DNA of 64,000 nt from assembly GCA_025667525.1 (NCBI GenBank), contig JANFOE010000578.1, forward strand, positions 186,001 to 250,000. The letters are read 5' to 3'. The stretch is from Glebionis coronaria. Its lineage: Eukaryota; Streptophyta; Magnoliopsida; Asterales; Asteraceae. How positions within the stretch are numbered: position 1 is the first letter of the stretch; the number at the start of each line of letters is the position of its first letter. Below are positions 31,618-44,300 of this stretch, piece by piece. The notes under the pieces were generated by a model. The model was not told the DNA's origin. It did not search any database and worked only from the letters and a program-made list of their open reading frames with translations. A program made the translations under genes and the position numbers.

Positions 31618-34551
31618 CATAGCTTCCATGGTAGCAATGGTCAACGAATACTCCACATCAACAAGCATAGACACAACAACACCAGACTCAAGTTCCAAAA
31701 CATGTACACCACACCCAGCATACAACTTCCACCTCCTTACCACCCATCGAGGTTGTTCTTTCCATACACCAGCACGAGGAGAATCAGGGGGGAATCCAAC
31801 ATCAACTTCAAGTCTCCCCAAATTGTCAACCCATGCCAGTTAGGAAGCTCACTAGGAGACTTAGGAATCTCAGCATCAACCAACCCATACAGCAGCATAA
31901 GATCACGACGCTCCACCCACTACAATATATTTTGCAATCCAGAGACATATCAAGTGTAGCCATCACTAGTCATAATCTTATGAGTAAAAGTACCACGAGA
32001 AATAGGGGATGACCGAACCTCCCAAGCTACAATCAAGCCTTTGCCAAGGGGCAACTCAGTCTCACTATCAGAAGCAGCATCTATGAGATTAGCAGGATCC
32101 CTCTTCTCAAATGGGACAGTCTTACCACGACGAGCCTTCTTCTTCCTAATAGAACGGCGAGGGGTGGGGACACAAGAAGAGGATTCCTCCTTAACCTTGA
32201 CATGGGCAGTAGCAGCAGCAACAAAAACAAAGTCATCAACAACCATAGGTTCAGAATTGGTTGTAGCTGTAGATGAAGTAGGGAATGGTGGAGGAACCAG
32301 TGTAGGTGTTGGAGCAAAAACAAGAGTAACATGTGTGGGATTAATAGCAGGAGTAGGAGTAGCTTCAGCAGTGGTGGTAGTATCAGTAATAGAATGAGTG
32401 GGATCAATCTTTGAAGAGGTGGTGGTGGGAACAGCAGTAGTAGGTGCACTAGTAGATGAAACTTCAGAAGTACCTTCTTGAACAACCGGCGAATAAGTGG
32501 GAGAAGCAGCAGGCATAGAAGTGTGGACAACACGAGGGGGTGGGCGATAGATAGCATGTTCAGGCACAGGTGTATCCCTACGCTTGATCATCTTGGTGTA
32601 AAGATCTTTAAGCTCATCAAAAGATAGCCTCCGCACCTTCTCCCATGTCCACCCAGTCTGATAATAAGCAGCCGATTGATTCTTCACATACTGCTGAATC
32701 AACCGTCTCTCCTCAACGCGCGACAATGGTCAGTTACGGCGTTGTTCGTGAAGTTGGGCAACAAGAGCTTCCTGTTGTTTTCGAATCAATGTCATTGCCT
32801 GTTGAACACAGTTACCTTGATTCAAATCCGCACCCAACAAATCGGAGAACTGAGAGTAGTTATAAGTGAGGATTGTAACCACATTCATCCAGTCATGATT
32901 ATCCCAATGCATGGCATTGTGCCTTAACTTCTCACGTCTCTGTTGTTGTAGGGCTTCATCCTCAGCCGCAGCCGTTGAGGCAGCCGCAGCCTGATGGTCA
33001 AACTCTTCTTGCAATCTCTGAGCAACCTCTTCCCCCAATCTTTCTTCCTCTAATTGTCTGCTTCGCTTTTGGTAGGAGAGGGTGCATCAGTCATAGGGGC
33101 TTTACCCTTGGGATCATGAGAAGGACCATGAGTGGGAGATGAAGGACCGGCAGAATCATCATTCATTGGCATGGGGCCAACAACAGCAGTTGAAATGTGA
33201 GAAGAACTAGGAGGAGCAGGCAGGTCATCACTTGGCTTAACAGCAAACGTAGCCCTAACCAAAATAGTCAACCCATCCTCCTCAACATCTTCATCAGAAT
33301 CAATGAGCACCACTTTCTTCCTGCGGCGCTTGAGCTGCGTCTCTAAGGATTTGACCCTATTCGCTAATGGGAGCACGAAATCCCTTGTGAGTTTGCGGTG
33401 TTGGTTGAGCTCATCCTCCAATGAAACAATCTTGGCATAGTACCTGTGCATAAGAGCAAGCAAAGATGTCAAAGTAACAGGTTCCTCAGCTTCCCCACCA
33501 AGAGGGCTCGGTTTAGGGGATGCATCATGGGGACCAGAAGCAAATGATGGGTCATCCGCATGAGAGCTAGAAGGCTTCTTAGCAGAATGTGGAGCTGGAT
33601 TAGGAGGGGGAGAATCAGCAAATGAGGACTCATGTGGGCGAAAAGAAGGGTCAGCCTTTGAGGTAGATGGCATTTCTGCCACCACCTCTCTAACTGGCTC
33701 CTCAACCTCCATATGGGGCACACCATTAGCAGGGTTCTCCTCCTCCATAGGATCATCCACCAATGGAGGTTCATCCTCGGCTTGGCCAGCCGGAGGAACC
33801 ACATTGGGACCCCCTTGGGCAAGGCCCAACATAGCATCAGTGAGAGGCCTCAAAGGACCCTTATAACCAAGTGCCATATTCGCATAAACTTTCTGAGAAA
33901 GCTTAGGAGGCACATATTCCTTTCTATTCCTAGGTAAGCACATATGAACCTACTTCAAAAACCTAGGGTACATCAAGAACTTCTTCCTAGAACCAGTGTC
34001 CCTAAGATTACTAATCATGCCATCAAACAGGTAACGAGAAAAGTTAAAAGTGCGACCCTGAGCAATACATGTCAAACCAGTAGCAAGGGGGATGGGAAAC
34101 GCATCCCAACTTCCAGATTTTGGACTCAAACAGTGAATCCAAAAGTGAACCAACAGCTTCTATTGAGGGGCAAATCTATTTTCTAGAAGTTAAACTTTCC
34201 CTCATGATTATAACCTATGGCAGCCATACCATCCAACACCTCCGCATTGGGAAGAGAGATAATGCCATCTTCATCTTGGAGATGAAGGGCATACCTAATG
34301 GATGCCTTAGTCACCACATAGGAGCGACCATCTATAGTAGCATGGAGCTCTAATGGGCGACCCAAAACAACATGGGTGTTGGCGGTTGCCCAAAACTGAC
34401 GGATGACAGTATCATACACAGTGGGCAAACAGTAAGAGCATACCTTATATTTAAAGCTTCAATGTATTTCAAGATGTCAGGAACTCGTCTCTTTTGGGAC
34501 GTTCTTCAAGATAGGCCACCTTGTTATGATCGGGCTTGTACTGGAGTGATG
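31618..34551 (-). pseudogene. aORF of copia K, main part
   Basis: It starts at ATG 34,551 (MASLQYKPDHNKVAYLEE). Open pieces are 34,428-34,183, 34,153-33,950, 33,943-33,050, 33,038-32,730 and 32,726-31,950, then a broken frame to 31,618; frameshifts or stops separate them. Landmarks are TVIRQFWATANTH, LQDEDGIISLPNAEVLDGM, CIAQGRTFNFSRYLFDGM and KKFLMYPRF. A Pro/Ser-rich region with a coiled coil (SLEDELNQHRKL) follows, then a Thr/Pro-rich low-complexity region and WKLYAGCGVHVLELESG. It belongs to the same aORF class as the B unit. The last 40 codons lie at 24,259-24,381. Confidence 0.75.
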
Positions 34552-35139
34552 CCATTGATGATGATTGAAACAGTGAAAGATGATTGATTGAAGAGGGTGG
34601 AGGGTAGGAGCATATGTGTGTGTGATTAAGTTTGATATTTGAGTCAAATGAGCCTTTTGACTATTAATAATGGTCTCAAAAACTGTTCATTGACCCCTAA
34701 TTATGGGGGTTACCCTTTCCAAATTAAGTCATTAATGCTGAAGTAACCACTTTCCCTTTAACTCATAATTAGCGAATCCTAGTTACCAAAGATAAACAAA
34801 ATATGTGCACAAGAAGTAACTGGCGTTGACTGAAAGTCAAAACGCGTAAAGGTCAACACTAGGAGCATCAAGTGGTCAACAAAAGTCAACGTAATGAACA
34901 GTGACCCAAAATTGATACTAGAAGCCAACCACAAGTGAAGAATAAGCGTTTGTACCCACTAGGAGCAGAAGACTACCACTAGGAGTAACCAAAATATTCC
35001 ACTAGAAGTTTCACACACTGCGGATACCCATGAAAACTGTTGTTAGAAGCTACCATATGTAAGACTGTACAAGTAAATATGTACAATAAGCCTCCCCTTA
35101 GGCTTAGCCTCCCCTCAATCCTAGACCTTAAGGGTTGAC
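34552..35139 (-). promoter_or_regulatory. Spacer between K RNase H and aORF, with repeated words
   Basis: Non-coding. Just before the aORF ATG is a pyrimidine-rich leader (CTCCTACCCTCCACCCTC on minus), as expected for a separate aORF transcript, though I see no clear TATA box. Three ACTAGGAG words (34,858-34,989) and GTCAAC/TTGAC words (34,824-34,895) cluster here; ACTAGGA words also occur in the K LTR. C-runs at 35,092-35,115 resemble a second polypurine tract. Confidence 0.5.
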
Positions 35140-36546
35140 CATACCAATGTGAACCACCAAGTGGTTGAACCTTGGACCATCAAATGCTTTAGTCAACAAA
35201 TCAGCAACATTACGTATGAACTTTAAGAACCTGTATTATCTTCTTCTCATTGGCATCCCGTATAAAATGGTGTCTAATCTCGATATGCTTGGTTCGTTGA
35301 TGAAAGACAGGATTCTTCACAATGCAGATAGTGCTTTGATTGTCGAAGAAAATTTTGGTGTTCATGAAGTTAAACCCATAATCCAGCATTTGATTTTGTA
35401 TCCACAAGACTTGTCTACAGCAACTAGCAGCAGCTACGTATTCAGCTTCTGTTGAGGAGGTAGCTACTATGGTATGTTTCTTACATTGCCATGAGATAAG
35501 TCTTCGACCCAAAAACTAACAACCACCAGTAGTAGACTTCCTATCATTATTAGCACCTGCATAGTCACTATCACTATAGGCTTCAAGAACAAAAGGTGAT
35601 TCCCTTGGATACCACAAGCCTAGCTTGGGTTGTGCCTTGATATACTTGAAGATTTTCTTAACTGCATTCAAGTTAGATACGGTTGGAGCCACCTGCTGTC
35701 TAGAACAAGCACTTACTACAAACATAATGTCCGGACGTGATGCAGTCAAATACATGAGTGAGCCAATCATTGACCTGTACATGTGAACATTTACCGGAGG
35801 ATCTGGCTCATTCTTGAGTTTGACTTTAGTGACTTCATAAGGTGTTGCTGTTGGTCTAAGAGGTTCCACATCAAACTTCTGAATGATCTCGTGAACATAC
35901 GTGTCTTAACTAATAAAGATACCATCCGACTGCTGCTTGACTTGTAGACCAAGGAAAAATGTGAGTTCTCCCATGGCACTCATCTGAAATTCGCCTTTCA
36001 TTAGATGTTCAAACTCATCACACCATTCCTTCCTAGTAGAACCGAAGATAATATCATCCACATATACTTGAACCAGGATGATGTCTTTGGCATTCCTTTT
36101 AAGGAACAATGTTTTGTTAATAGTGCTTCTTCTGTAGCCGTGTTTCAACAAGAAAGTGGGCAGACGCTCATACCAAGCTCTAGGAGCCTGATGTAGTCCA
36201 TAAAGAGATTGACCACCTTGTAGACTTTCTTGGGATGAAGTGGATCCAGAAAGCCCTTAGGTTGAGTGGCATAAACTTCCTCGTCAATCTTTCCATATAG
36301 AAACGCACTCTTGACATCCATCTGAAAAACCGTAAAGCCAAAATAAGAAGCAAAAGCCAAAAATAGACGAATGGCCTCAATCCTAGCAACAGGAGCAAAG
36401 ACTTCAACATAGTCAATTCCTTCTAGTTGTGTGTGACCTTGTGCGACCAGCCTAGCCTTATTTCTCACCACAATACCCCTTGCATCTTTCTTGTTTTTGA
36501 GAATCCATTTGGTACCAAATTGCTGTCTTTCCATCTGGTAAGTCAA
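35140..36546 (-). pseudogene. pol: Reverse transcriptase and RNase H of copia K
   Basis: RT begins in the frame from 36,546 (GTKWILKNKKDARGIVVRNKA, ending the run at ARLVAQG) with VFQMDVKSAFLYGKI. It continues in the frame 36,151-35,906 with the catalytic YVDDIIFGS and FFLGLQVKQ. The connection and RNase H follow at 35,869-35,516 (MIGSLMYLTASRPDI, SDSDYAGANNDRKST) and 35,512-35,210 (SSTEAEYVAAA, FFDNQSTICIVKN, KHIEIRHHFIRD), with the C-terminal ADLLTKAFDGPRF block out of frame near 35,170. Catalytic residues are present but at least three frame breaks make it non-functional. A weaker RT N-terminal relic lies at 36,547-36,828. Confidence 0.85.
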
Positions 36547-36828
36547 CTAAGATCCAAACATTCTGAAACAAGAACTGCTGCATCTCCTCCTACATAGCCT
36601 CAACCCAACTTTGATCCTAAAGAGCATGTAGACTGACCTAGGTTCCACCTATGAAAGAAAACAAGCAAACAAACAGTGAAGAAAGTCTGTGTGATTATTA
36701 CGCTTTTGGTCTTCAATGTAGCTCACAAGAGCATGATGACCAGATGTTGCTTTCTTATGCATGCGGCGAGTCTTGACAGTAGAACCAGGATCTCCTATGA
36801 TTTGAGTAGTAGGATGGTCTTTATTGAC

Positions 36829-38760
36829 CTACTGAACAGGAGTAGGAGCTACATCCACTTCTGATGCCAAGTTATTAAGATCCCCAACAATGTCATCATC
36901 AAATGAAGCAGAGTCGAAAATGCCATCTATTGGTTGCTTATGAATATCATCCAGCTTAGTAGAAGTCTTCTTTTGATAGTTTCCCAAGTCAGAAGGACAA
37001 GAGAACCTAGTTGTGGAAGCAGGATCACTAACCGAACTACCAATAGGTGTTAATCTTGCACTAGGAGTAACACTAGGATCACTAGGAGTAACTGGTACAA
37101 CATGAGTACTCAAGGGAAACTCAAAGCCTCCTTGAGTAGCTACTGTAGTAGCATCTTGTTGTTGCTTGAGCAGTGTGTCAAGAGCTCCTTGTGAGTCCAC
37201 AATGTCTGATGAAGAAGCATCAATAGGAGTAGCATTGGTGTTGGGAGAGACTATGGTGGAATACGATGGTACAACAAAAATGTCATCATCCTCATCTGAG
37301 TCTGAAAAGCTAGAAGTAGCACCTGCACTAGAAGTTGCAAACACTTGTGGACCTGCATCTTGGTTAGTTTTGAAACGAAAATATCCCAATGAGTCACTAA
37401 GATAATCAAGATCAAAATACCATTCAGGACCTTTGCCTTGGATGTTTGTCTTCTCCTCAAAGTACCCGAGATTTATAGTTTCCATGACACGCTTGGCATG
37501 GAGATTATAAACGCGATAAGCTCTTGAGTGAGCTGAATATCCCACAATGTAGCCTTCATCTGCCTTGCCACCAAATTTCCCCAAATAGTCACTAGTATTC
37601 AGAATGGTGACAGGACAGCCAAATGGCTTCAAATGAGCAATGCTTGGGACTTTGGCTGTGAGTAGCTCATAGGGAGTCTTCTTATGAGGATTGGTAATGG
37701 AAACCCTATTCAACACATAACTTGCATTGTTGACAGCTTCGGTCCAAAACATAGTTGGAAGCTTGGAATCTGCAAGCATAGTTCTTGCAGCTTCGATAAG
37801 AGTCTTGTTCTTCCTTTCTGCAACACCAATCTATTGAGGAGTCCTGTAACACTATAATCTCTTTTGATACCTTTGGAGTTACAAAGTGCTATGAGGTCTA
37901 CATTTTTTAATTCTGTTCCATTGTCACATTGGATACCTTTCACCTTCTTGGATAGCTGATTCTCAATAAGTGTAATGAAGTCTTTGAGAATGGAGTAGGT
38001 CTCACTTTTAGCAGCCAGAAAGAAAACCCACGTGAACCTGCTATACCTATCAGTTACCACAAGACAGTATTGTTTATGGTCAATGCTCCTAATGGAGGTA
38101 GGACCAAACAAATCCATGTGTAGTAGCTGCAATGGTTCAGTTATGAGGTTGAGAGCAGTAATGGCCTTGAAAGATGCTTTGTGTTGTTTACCTTTGCTGC
38201 ACACAAGGTAGTTGATGTCATTTCTGAAAGTTTTGGGAGGTAAACCAGAGACCAAGTTCATATTCGCCAGTTTGTGAATGGTCTTGAAGTTTACATGTCC
38301 CATCCTTCGGTGCCATTTGGTGGCTTCATCTTCTGATGCTTTGGCAACCAAACAAGCTAGTTGAACAGTAGGATTAACTTCATTCAGCTTGATGCTATAG
38401 AGGCTATGTCTTCTAGGGATTTTGAGTAGAACTTGGAAGTCATCCGGTAGCTTAAAGTCTTTGGATAACACCAGTGCTTCAGTATCCGTAAAGAGGACAA
38501 ACTGCTTCTTGTCACAAATATGAGAGACAGAGATCAAGTTGAATTTTTGAAGTGCTTCCATATAGTAAACCTGCTCAAAGTTAAGGTTAGCTGTCTGAAT
38601 AGTTCCTTTTCCAGAGATCCTTCCTTCACCACCTCTGAAGTATACCTTTCCGCCTTGAAATGGTACAAAGTTAGATAAAAGTCCTTTATTTCCTGTCATG
38701 CTCCTAGAGCATCCACTATCTACTATTCCAAGAGTTGGATCTTGGTATGGAGTAATCTAC
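36829..38760 (-). pseudogene. pol: Protease and integrase of copia K
   Basis: The protease active site DSG (38,712-38,720) lies in GIVDSGCSRSMTG. The frame 38,699-37,710 carries the rest of the protease (GKGTIQTANLNFEQVYY), the pre-integrase WHRRMGHVNFKTIHKLA and the core Asp residues in HMDLFGP and IQCDNGTEL. The second cysteine pair of the zinc-binding domain appears reduced (YLVCSKGKQHKASF). A frameshift near 37,800 hides the Glu region; the frame resumes at 37,779 (SKLPTMFWTEAVNNASYVLNR, conserved through FGC) and runs into a Ser/Asp/Thr-rich tail to 36,829. Decayed but almost full length. Confidence 0.85.
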
Positions 38761-39761
38761 AACAACAGAAAAGTCATATGCAAAAGTTAGTGTCTTAAGG
38801 GGACCCAGACCTTTTCAGGCTTGAGTCTGCATTGTGAATCTTTAGTAGATAGCCAAGAAGATTGATGAGATCCATGTTGTTCTTAGGTTGCCTGTTCATC
38901 ACATGGGTGTTATTTTGTGACTAAGAACAACCTGCTGAGGGCTTAATAGCAGGACCCAAATGTTCCAACCCAAAATGCATTTGGTCTGAATTAAAAGCAT
39001 AATTTTGATTAAAGTTCTGCAAATAGTTGTTGGTTGGTCTATTATGGGCATAAGCATTGCTTCTCTAAAGATTAGAAGCTGAAGGAGAGGTCCTTCTAGA
39101 AGAAGAATAAGATTGGGCACATAGGTTTAATCTTCTAGAAGAAAAGGAGCAACTCCTGGAGGACCAGGAGCAGGATAAGCTTGATAACCAGAAGGCGGTT
39201 GATCATAAAAATCACAATCCTTAATCAAATGAAATTTACTACCACAAACAAAGCATGTTTTAAAAGACCTTTTATTCAAATGACATTGTTTCAAACTGCT
39301 AAACTTATTACAAACAATTCTAGGAGAATCAACATTCCAAGAACTAGAAACAGTGGAAGCAGAAGCAACTCTCTCATCACTCATCCTAGCACTAGTAGCA
39401 GCAGGGTCATTTGTCTTGGGACTTGAAGGTCTTGATTCTTCACTTGAACCACAGGATGCATAGTCACTGGCCTTGTCACTGAAAGTACAAGAGACAAAGT
39501 CATTAGTATTAGTAGAGCTTTTTGGAGACTCATGCATCTGTGGTCCATCCAAGTCAGTATGCCTAGATATGGGCATAAAAGTTCCTGTAAGAGGTGGAGG
39601 AACAGCATGCATTGTTGCAGCTGGTTTAAACCTATTGTAACTAGATTTTCCCTCCTCCTCCTTGTCAGGATCAAAGACACTTGAAAAAGATAAATCAAAT
39701 ACATCTTATGAATCAATATATTTATCAAAGCTTAATCCTCTCTTAGTCCTACCAGACATAC
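38761..39761 (-). pseudogene. gag: Gag-protease linker of copia K with a CCHC motif
   Basis: The frame 39,612-39,127 gives 161 residues. It contains HAVPPPLTGTFMP, a Ser/Thr/Asn-rich stretch and the knuckle CFVCGSKFHLIKDC (CX2CX4HX4C). Upstream, 39,761-39,613 reads SGRTKRGLSF and FDKYI with one stop. From 39,126 to 38,761 only broken frames remain. This linker is usual for Asteraceae copia polyproteins. Confidence 0.7.
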
Positions 39762-40268
39762 TGTTGGGTCAAAAAGTTGATGTGGTAGAAACTCAAAAAC
39801 AAAGAAAACATGAAGACATTTGTTGAAGCATTGACAAGAGCAAATCAGGCGTCGTCAAGAGCAAATCAAGCGTTGACAGAAGTCAACATTGACAAGCATT
39901 GTCACATGCAATCCAAGCATTGACAGAAACGTAGACAAGTGTTGTTGGAAGCTTCTATTTGGATAAGTATGAAGAATATATTCTGTATAAGTTTATTTGA
40001 ATAGAAGATTTACATGTTTATTTGATATTATCTCTTGTAAACCCTAATCCTTACACTATAAAAGGAACCAAGGATATTAGGTTTATTCATAACTTTCATA
40101 TACAATGTAAACCTAAAGCGTGTGTCGACTAGGTGTGGGATTCAATGTACACACACCTAGTGGTTGTTTGTTATTAATATAATGAGCAACCCATTTGTTT
40201 TAATTTATGTTTTGTGCCTAAACACCTTGTTAATGTGTCGTGTTCTAATTCCGCTTTGATTATCTAAT
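39762..40268 (+). mobile_element. Solo LTR of a copia family, opposite orientation
   Basis: It begins TGTTGGGTCAAAAAG, resembling the minus-strand start of LTR A. It contains ACTATAAAAGGAACC (TATA at 40,057-40,063) and the copia-LTR style sequence after it, and interrupts the K linker. No PBS or PPT adjoins it. The right border is uncertain; CATAC (39,757-39,761) versus CATAT (40,269-40,273) may be a one-mismatch TSD. Six GCATTGACA-like words lie upstream of the TATA (39,828-39,939). The TATA is flanked by CTAATCCTT and AAGGATATTAG, an inverted repeat with a bulge. Confidence 0.6.
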
Positions 40269-41380
40269 CATATGAACATGATGCATTCCTAGTAGCTAAA
40301 AGATCGAGGAAACCAAGGTTTCCACACATACTACTATCTATTAACTTTGAAAGATTCTTGGGTGCTTTTTGCCATTTTTCAAATCGTAAAAGTGTAGCAT
40401 CCAATTTTTCTTGCATGTCTTGCTTAGCCTTAATACTTTCATTGTTAAGTTTTTCAGTATATGTAAGCATGTTAGTGGTGTTTTCTAAATCAATGCTTAA
40501 AATTCTAATCTTATCCTCATATTCACGTTGAGTATCTTGAAGCCACTTCTTTTGTTGTTCCAAAGTTTTTAGAGAACTCTTATAAGCTTGAACTTCTAAA
40601 AAGTATTTGTCATTTTGTTCATTTAGTTCATTGTATTGAGTCAAGAGTTCTAAATATTTATCATGACAACCAAGAAGGCAATTTTGTACCTGAGGCGAGA
40701 TTCCCATAAGAGCAAATTCTTCTGCTTCCTTTGCATCAGATAGGTGCCCAGAAATCATAGCAAACACATCAGTAGAAGCTTCAGCTGATTCCAAGGTAGC
40801 AGTCTGATGATCATTCCAGTTACCATGGAGTCAACGGACACCAAAGCTTTCTTTTCATCCTTGAGCTCTTGAACCTTGAAGGCTGAATACATGTTCTTCT
40901 CCTGGTCATTTTTGTTAGGGCATTCCCTAGCAAAATGTCCTTGCTGCTGGCAGTTATAGCATCTGACCTTGCTTCTATCGAACCTGGCTGGCTCTCTTGG
41001 GTTGTAGTTGAATTTTCGACCGGCTTTCTTTTCAAACTTATGAACCCGGAGAGTAAGCATAGACATCTGCCATTTTAGATCCATTTCATCCAAGTCAAGT
41101 TTATCAACCTGTTTGAAATCATCAAAAGCAAGCTGCTGTTGTGGATCAACATCAGCAACAAAAGAGTGAAGAACAGCTTCTACCATGCTACCAGTCTTGG
41201 CTTTTGATTTAGGAGTAGAAGTATGTTGAGATGACAAAGTATAGCTTGGGCTAGTGGAATAAGACATTGGACTAGATCCCATGGAACTCACAAAAGCAGA
41301 GTTAGCAGGAGTAGGAAAGGAATCACTTGAGTATCCTCTCACGTGAGACTCAAAGGTTTTGAGTTTATAAAACAAGTCAT
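40269..41380 (-). pseudogene. gag: Gag of copia K, C-terminal part with zinc knuckle
   Basis: After one TSD copy (41,376-41,380) the frame reads LFYKLKTFESHVRG, continuing the gag that ends SFDD at 55,616. The frame to 40,755 includes KWQMSMLTLRVHKF and the CX2CX4HX4C knuckle CYNCQQQGHFAREC (about 40,920-40,965). A frameshift near 40,790 leads to a coiled-coil frame (40,794-40,264: LLTQYNELNEQNDKYFLEVQ) typical of the gag-pol linker. The solo LTR then interrupts it. Confidence 0.82.
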
Positions 41381-44300
41381 TGATTGTAGTCCTTTTACAC
41401 ACCTTTGCTTTAGGAAAAACAAAAGGGGTAAAATAGGGAAAGTATTAAATACGACGGTTTAGGAAAACCGTGTACAAATGACCCTAATGAAGTGAGAGTT
41501 CGTTTCCTAAGGAGGTATATGTGTGTGAATAATTTGTAATTGATTTGAGATTAATATTGGATAGAAGGGGATGAGAAAAGAGAATGACGAAGACGTGAAA
41601 CTAATTACTACTACGACTAAACGTAAAACCGTAAAAATGGCTAAAATAAAAATTAATTCTAAAAAAATTCCCAAATATTTACCAAAAATCAAAATAAATA
41701 AACAAAGAGTTTACCAATGATCAAAACTTTTTCAAACCTTTTAATTAATTCAATGTTTAATTTTTAAATGCTAATTAAAGCCCTAAAAATCAAATTAATT
41801 ATCAAAAAGCCCAAATAAAGATTTTTCAATTGGTAAACCTCTAAAATGACCTAAAAAGATTAAAAACTATTTTTATAAATTTTTAAACTAAGAAAAACTA
41901 TTTAAAATGATTTAAAAACTATTAAAACTTAAAATAATTATAAAAATTAATCTAAAGATGATAAAATTAATCTAAGAGTTGCAAAAATCCTATTTTAATG
42001 TATTTAAGCTAAGAAAAATATAAAAAGTGCAAAAATGTGAAATTTGAACAATAATAATAAAATTATATTAAAATAATATTAAAAATCCGAAAATTATAAA
42101 AAATTCTAAAAACTTGCAAACTAGTTTATTTTAACCTAAATAATCAGAAAATGAAAGTGAAATGAATAAATTACCCCTATTGGGCCCCCAAATGGGCTAA
42201 AAGCAAATTCAGTCAACCTTAATGGGCTTTTTAGCCCAAAAAGTCAAAATAAGCCCTAATGACTTGGAAAGCCCTATCTGACTCAAAATTCAATTCTAAA
42301 CACAAAACTCTGAAGGCCCAAAAGCTAAAAATAAGCTTATCACAGCTTAATGAACACACAGCTTATTCTTATTGGGCCAATAAGCCCATTAAGCAATAAG
42401 CCAATGCCATAAGCTCTAATTTGACACACAACCTTGTTTTGGGATACTAAAGAGATCTGTAAAAAGAAATTCTAAAAAATCACACTCAATAAGCCAGAAA
42501 TAAGCAAAATGGAAATTCACTAAACGACAAAATAGTCGGGTTAGAGTTCTAGGGCGTTTCAGAAGCTCTGGTTTGTTGCAAAAGCTCACAAATAGCTTAA
42601 CTAAGAATAATCAAACAAGAAAATCACAAAAAGCCAAGTAGAATAAGCTGTATGAACCAATAAGTTGGCTGAAAAAGCCAAATAAGCTAGTTTTCTAGCA
42701 AAAGCTTAACCAAAAGACTTGTAACCTTCCAGACTTGTTATTAAGCTAAGAAAAATGATTTCTATTACAAAAGCCAAGTTGTTGCATGTACCAATAAGCA
42801 AAACAGATTCAATAAGCTTGTTGACCAAGTTTGACCCTAAGTCAAACGCTGACAAGAGTAATTCAAACCCTGACAAGTACAATTTTGGGCGTTGACAGAC
42901 TTAATGAAGTGTTAAAACTTTGTTTTCAACCTGCTAGTCAAGGCTTGAGTACAAACCTTGTGAATCAAGATCTACCAGTTGGGTAGACTTGATGAGTTTT
43001 GGCACAAATAAGCTAATAAGCCAGTGAGCTTATAAGCCAGTAACAAAGCAACCCAAATAGCCAAATATCCTCACAAGCAGCACATAAACACGATCCAAGC
43101 AATAAAACAATAAGGCATACACAATGATTACAAATGCAAGCACAAAATGAGGTGGTCACTTTGCTGATGCAAATGACCACTTCAGCCAACTTTGATAAGC
43201 TATAGAACACACAATAAGCTACCAAATTCAACAACCAGATAACCGATAGATAGCCTATCACCTAAACTATTCCCAAACCTGATTTCAGACCTTGGATCCA
43301 ACAAACAAAGAAGTTATTGGATCTGATATGTTTGACCAATTTCAAAACACCTTTTGTCAGATTTTTGCAAAACTTCAAATCTCTTTTCCAAACTTTCAGA
43401 AACTTAACCAATGACTAAAACTTGTATATTATGACTTGTTTAGACTTCCCAAACCCTAAGAACCAAGGGCACAAGGCCACAAGGCCTTATGAACCAGTAA
43501 TCCCAAACAATCCTTTAATAAGCACTTTTCAAACAAACTTCTTAATCCTTCAAACTACCTACTGATTTTAATGATCAAATAGCTACACTAGGTGACAACT
43601 AACAGATACCAACCATAAAACATAAAGCACAAACACAAAATCACCAAATCAGATAGCAAAACATAAAACAGATCATAACATGTGATTTTTTAGAGGAATC
43701 TTAACAAGAGCTTATACCTGTCCTCCACAACATCCTAGGAGGACCAGCAATGCTCCTTGGACCTTGTTCAACAACTAGAACAAGACCAAGGTACTTCAAC
43801 AAGAAAGATGAATGACTGCCTTGGTTGATGTTTCAAAGTAAAAACTCAAGGGCTTGATTTCTTCAACACAATGAACAAACAGCCCAACCAAATTCTCCAA
43901 TCCCTTCACAAGCTTGGTGTCAACAAGCTTGTAAGAGCTTATAGCTTTTGGTCAAGGATTAGTACAACAAAAATAGCAAAATTAGAAACCACTTTTCAAG
44001 ATTTTTTTCAAACTTGAAAACCTTACCAAACATAAACATCCTTGAACCACAAGTTTCAAGCACACTTATAACATATAATGGAACTCAGAATTACCCTTAA
44101 ACAACACCAACTTTCAAAATCACAAAAAGGAATTACAATTTTCTCAAAATACCAACTTTTATAAAATTTAAAAAGGAATTACAATGTTTAAAAGGTAAAA
44201 CTGGAACAAGGGACTCTCACAAGTTGAGGTCTCCTTATATAGGACTAATCGACTATTCTAGAAAGCTGAAAATACATGAAAAACCCTAGATGTGAAATCT

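Noticed and set aside
42848..42902. TTGACAG-type words in the M LTR as U3 enhancers
   Set aside because: They lie downstream of the M TATA box (about 44,236, minus strand), so they are not in the upstream position seen for the copia words.
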